Of a stretch of 8,500 nt of DNA, positions 5,575 to 8,500 are shown piece after piece. Position 1 is the stretch's first letter, and each line of letters opens with the position of its first letter. The notes under the pieces are model-generated. The model was not told the DNA's origin. It did not search any database and saw only the letters and a program-made list of their open reading frames with translations. The translations under genes were made by a program, and so were the position numbers. Source of the stretch: CAZEBW01 sp964510205 (GTDB lineage Bacteria; Chloroflexota; Anaerolineae; VGOG01); NCBI GenBank assembly GCA_964510205.1, contig CAZEBW010000116.1:1-8500 (forward strand). The letters run 5' to 3'.

Positions 5575-7221
5575 ATGGATAACGTAGGCTGGATACTTCG
5601 CCGCGAAGAAGGACCATTCTTTGAGCGCAAGAGTTGCTATGACCGCACGACCGGAGTCCCGCGACGGCGCAGCGTGCGGGACGTCGCCCGAGACGTAGCC
5701 GAGACTATCACCGCAATGGCCAACGCCGATGGTGGCGTCTTGGTTCTGGGTCTGGAAGATGACGGTACTGTTACTGGCGTAGACTACCCAGATAATCGCC
5801 TGGAGGTATTGCGCCGCGTAGCAGAAACCCACATCCGCCCACCCCTGAAAATCCGCTTCCGCCAGGAGCAACTTCAGGGCAAGGAAGTTCTGCTCTTCGA
5901 GACGGACTGGAGTCCCGAAGTGCACCAACTCACTGATGGACGTTACCTGCTGCGCATCGGTGAAAGCAATACGCCTTTCCCGGCTGACCAGATCGAATCC
6001 ATCAAGGCTGGTAAGCGGCGTCGCGTGGCCGAAGCGCGCTTTGTCCCCGAGGCATCTCTCTCTGACCTGGATGGAGCCGTGCTGACCGAGTTCCGGGAGC
6101 GCAGCGGCCTGATCCAATCCGACGAGGAACTGTTGCAGCATTATCGGTTGGCTGAGCCACGGGACGGGCGATTGGTTCTTTCCCTGGCGGCACTGCTACT
6201 CTTCGGTAGAGATCCCGGACGCTGGCATGCTCGGTGCGGGATAGATTTCGTCAAGTACGAGGGCACAGAGCGTCACTTTGGAGCAGAACTGAACATCGTG
6301 AAACGGGCCTGGCTGGAAGCTCCCTTGGCACGGCTCATCAAGACAACCCACCAGGCTATTGAACCCCACATCCGCGAGCACCAGCGCCTTGTGGATCTGT
6401 TCTTTGAGGAACGGCTGGAGTATCCCACCTTTGCCTGGCAGGAGGCCATCGTCAACGCCGTTGCCCACCGCGACTACGGCTACGAGGGCCTGGGCATCGA
6501 GATCTGGATGTTCGACGATCATCTGGAAATCCACAGCCCTGGCCAGTTGGTGGAACCGGTCACATTGGAACGCATCCTCCGCCGTGAGCGCATTCACGCC
6601 TCGCGCAACCCACGCATCGTCCGGGTGCTGACCGATTGGGGCTATATGCGTGAGCAGGGAGAGGGAATTCCCCGCATGTTCGAGGTGATGGAACGCGAGG
6701 GGCTCTACCCGCCGGAATTCCGATTGGAGGCCGAGGTGACCTTCGTCGTGGTTCTGCGCAACACTCCCGTCTATAGCCTGGAGACAGCCCGCTGGCTCAA
6801 ACAGTTCGAGCCTCTGGGACTGAGCGGCAATCAAAAGCGGCTCCTGGCCTACGCCAGGGAGCACGGTGACACTTTCACCAGCCGCGCTTATCAGAAATTG
6901 GTAGGAGTATATCTCTACACGGCTTCGCGGGACATCAAAGACTTAATCCGCAAAGGAATAGTGCGTATTCGAAAGAAGGGAGGGCGGATTTATGATGTGT
7001 TGGAACCTGGTGCCCCGGTGGAGATTCCGTCCGGGTTTGAACCAGTCTACGAACAACTTCAGCAAGAGGGCCAGGTAGCCAACCGAGACTTGCGGGCAAT
7101 CCTAGAATGCGACAGACATGAGGCGTACAGACACGCTAGTCGCTGGGTTGATATGGGCTTCCTTGAACTCAGAGGAATAGGGAGAGGAGCGCACTACGTC
7201 ATCGGAACGCGTTTGCGTTGA
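5575..7221 (+). CDS. AlbA_2/Schlafen-type ATP-binding protein with winged-helix C-terminus
   Basis: This intact 548-aa protein is of the COG2865-like type, annotated as an ATP-binding protein or predicted transcriptional regulator. Residues about 12-140 form the AlbA_2 (Schlafen-like) domain, with FERKS at 16-20 and ETITAMANADGGVLVLGLEDDG at about 43-64. A GHKL/HATPase-like region follows: EAIVNAVAHRDY (290-301, the N-box-like Glu and Asn), then IEIWMFDDHLEIHSPGQL and SRNPRIVRVLTDWGYMREQGEGI (about 343-365), the standard signature of this family. Residues about 410-475 and 485-545 look like two winged helices, suggesting DNA binding. Family members occur widely in defence islands and mobile regions beside helicases, nucleases or methyltransferases; the molecular role is mostly unknown. 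ATG 5575 is preceded by AGGGAGA. The next gene, a PLD-helicase, starts 85 bases later in the same direction, so the two probably share the 5321 promoter. Confidence 0.9.
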   Translation: MDNVGWILRREEGPFFERKSCYDRTTGVPRRRSVRDVARDVAETITAMANADGGVLVLGLEDDGTVTGVDYPDNRLEVLRRVAETHIRPPLKIRFRQEQLQGKEVLLFETDWSPEVHQLTDGRYLLRIGESNTPFPADQIESIKAGKRRRVAEARFVPEASLSDLDGAVLTEFRERSGLIQSDEELLQHYRLAEPRDGRLVLSLAALLLFGRDPGRWHARCGIDFVKYEGTERHFGAELNIVKRAWLEAPLARLIKTTHQAIEPHIREHQRLVDLFFEERLEYPTFAWQEAIVNAVAHRDYGYEGLGIEIWMFDDHLEIHSPGQLVEPVTLERILRRERIHASRNPRIVRVLTDWGYMREQGEGIPRMFEVMEREGLYPPEFRLEAEVTFVVVLRNTPVYSLETARWLKQFEPLGLSGNQKRLLAYAREHGDTFTSRAYQKLVGVYLYTASRDIKDLIRKGIVRIRKKGGRIYDVLEPGAPVEIPSGFEPVYEQLQQEGQVANRDLRAILECDRHEAYRHASRWVDMGFLELRGIGRGAHYVIGTRLR

Positions 7222-7235
7222 AATTGCGAGTCTCT

Positions 7236-7292
7236 CAAATGCGCGCGCTCAAGGCGAGACCTGCGCATTTCCGTCTTTGACCCGCGCATTTG
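7236..7292. repeat. Inverted and direct GCGCATTT repeats in the intergenic spacer
   Basis: CAAATGCGCG (7236-7245) is a perfect 10-bp inverted match to CGCGCATTTG (7283-7292). The core GCGCATTT also occurs at 7263-7270, exactly 21 bp before its second copy at 7284, that is about two helical turns. The arrangement could be operator half-sites for a dimeric regulator, perhaps the winged-helix protein encoded just upstream, or alternative RNA stems controlling the downstream start. Neither is shown. Confidence 0.5.
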
Positions 7293-7294
7293 CC

Positions 7295-7300
7295 AAGGAG
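7295..7300 (+). promoter_or_regulatory. Shine-Dalgarno of the original helicase start
   Basis: AAGGAG ends 6 bases before ATG 7307, whereas the first start in the long downstream frame (GTG 7389) has no such site. This supports ATG 7307 as the ancestral start and a frameshift after it. Confidence 0.7.
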
Positions 7301-7306
7301 CTGTGA

Positions 7307-8423
7307 ATGCCCCACGACATCATAGGATGAAAAGCTCGTAGACCACATCCGCCAAATCCTGCCCGGCAGCCAATCGGCTAAGTTCGCCGTGGGCTACTTC
7401 TTCCTCTCGGGGCTGGAGGCCATGGCCGACCAACTGTCCAACGTGCGCGAGCTGCGCCTGCTCATCGGTAACACCTCCAATCGCGAGACCATTGAGCAGA
7501 TCGCCGAGGGCTATCGTCGCCTGGAGCAAGTACGACGCGCCGCCGAGGACCTGGCCTATCCCACAGGAGTCGCCGAAACCCGGATGGTCGAGACCACTGC
7601 CGCTAATGTCGGCCAGGCTGCCGCGCTGATGGACCAAACCGACCAGGCTGAGCAACTTGTGGGCGTTCTGGTGCGCCTGATCGAAGAAGGTCGGCTCAAG
7701 GTGCGCGTCTACACCAAAGGCCGTCTCCACGCCAAGGCCTACATCTTCGACTACGGCCCTATCTTCGACGCCCAGGGCAACCCTCTCCCCCGCGAGGAAC
7801 GAGGCATCGGCATCGCTGGTGTCACCTCCAATACCGAACTGAACGTTCTGGTTCACGGCAACGCCAACCACGCCGCGCTGTCCCGCTGGTTCGAGGAACT
7901 GTGGGACGAAGCACAGGGCTTCGAGGCCCACCTGATGCGTGAACTACGCCAGTCGTGGCCCTTGGCTCAGGTTACCCCCTATGAAGTCTACCTCAAGGCA
8001 CTCTACGAACTAGTCCGCGACCAACTGGAAGGCGCTGAGGCAGAGGCGTTTCTCTGGCGTGACGACATCACTGCTGTCCTGACGGAGTTCCAGGAGCAGG
8101 CCGTGCGTCAGGCCACGCAAATGATCCGGCGCTACAACGGCTGCTTCGTCGCTGATGTGGTCGGCCTGGGCAAGTCCTACATCGGCTCGGCCATCATCAA
8201 ACACTTCGAGCGCTGCGACCGGGCCCGGCCGCTCATCATCTGCCCTGCTTCCTTGGTGGAAATGTGGGAACACTATAACGAGGCCTATCACCTCAATGCC
8301 CGCGTTCTCTCAATGGGAAGACTACGAGAAGACGATCTGCACGGGCCGGAATGGATGCTCCACGATGATCGGTACCGCTACCGTGATTTCGTGCTGGTGG
8401 ACGAAAGCCACAACTTTCGGTAG
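7307..8423 (+). pseudogene. PLD-nuclease/SNF2-like helicase, frameshifted near its start and truncated
   Basis: From ATG 7307 the protein begins MPHDII, then an extra G (7325/7326) sends it to TGA at 7328. Dropping that base gives a continuous MPHDIIDEKLVDHIRQILPG that joins the long frame open from 7326 to 8423. Numbering from GTG 7389, residues about 1-180 form a phospholipase-D-like domain with an exact HxKx4D motif (HAKAYIFD, 114-121). The superfamily-2 helicase core then begins: Walker A DVVGLGKS (256-263), motif Ia ICPASLV (284-290) and the Walker B box LVDESHNFR (336-344). The frame stops there. Known PLD-helicases are several hundred residues longer, so helicase motifs III-VI are absent. 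A shorter protein could start at GTG 7389 but would still lack the motor's second half. The gene probably formed an operon with the AlbA_2 protein. Sequencing error could explain the frameshift, less easily the truncation. Confidence 0.8.
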
Positions 8424-8500
8424 AAAAACGACGAATCCCCTTCGGGAGAGTGTTGCAGAATTCGGGATATGGGGCCATGATGGCCATTTTGGGGGCCATT
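8424..8500. other. Unrecognised sequence after the helicase break, possible element end
   Basis: After the DESHNFR stop, none of the three forward frames resembles the helicase continuation. The stretch contains TTCGGGA twice (8441-8447 and 8461-8467) and the core GGCCAT three times (8473, 8482 and 8494). The abrupt loss of homology suggests an inserted element or rearrangement border at about 8420, but no transposase or terminal repeat can be confirmed before the window ends. Confidence 0.4.

Noticed and set aside
6196..6864. Minus-strand open frame of 222 codons.
   Set aside because: It is antisense to the conserved GHKL-like part of the AlbA_2 protein and has no recognisable motifs.
8293..8499. 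Minus-strand 68-codon frame at the right edge.
   Set aside because: It crosses the helicase break and has no family resemblance; its repetitive start comes from the GGCCAT cluster.

Overview
The window is a bacterial chromosomal segment, probably from a Chloroflexota (Anaerolineae-like) lineage. This rests on the flavour of the metabolic proteins and the moderately high GC; no rRNA or lineage-specific marker is present, so it is an inference. All convincing intact genes lie on the + strand. The window has two different halves joined by a stretch of broken DNA.

Bases 1-4334 are compact metabolic DNA. They hold the 3' end of a uroporphyrinogen-decarboxylase-superfamily gene, a Gfo/Idh/MocA oxidoreductase with a strong ribosome binding site, a 13-bp terminator-like hairpin, then nagA (N-acetylglucosamine-6-phosphate deacetylase) followed at once by a two-SIS-domain sugar-phosphate isomerase/deaminase. 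The last two form a tight pair predicted to convert GlcNAc-6-P to GlcN-6-P and then to fructose-6-P. The first two genes suggest that the wider cluster handles a modified sugar or glycoside.

Bases 4335-5300 are a gene graveyard. A hairpin is followed by a decayed internal piece of rpoC that still carries the NADFDGDQM active-site motif but has an in-frame stop and a 4-bp duplication frameshift. Next come an antisense scrap resembling the C-terminus of a DUF3160 protein and a scrap of a reverse transcriptase with its YADD motif. The RT reading frame ends inside a 71-bp element with 23-bp inverted repeats that looks like a MITE or a collapsed insertion sequence.

Bases 5301-8500 look like accessory or defence DNA. 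A consensus sigma-70 promoter (TTGACA, 18 bp, TATAAT) precedes a leader of about 220 bases. After it comes an intact 548-aa AlbA_2/Schlafen-type ATP-binding protein with C-terminal winged helices. An 85-bp spacer with repeated GCGCATTT half-sites separates it from a gene for a PLD-nuclease/SNF2-like helicase. That helicase gene appears dead: one extra base shifts the frame seven codons after its well-placed ATG, and the reading frame ends straight after the Walker B motif (DESHNFR), where the sequence changes character. An AlbA_2 protein next to a PLD-helicase resembles known anti-phage or mobile-island gene pairs; here the partner seems to be decaying. I did not find a complete, clearly new system. 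The most unusual part is the mosaic of unrelated gene fragments at 4440-5300.
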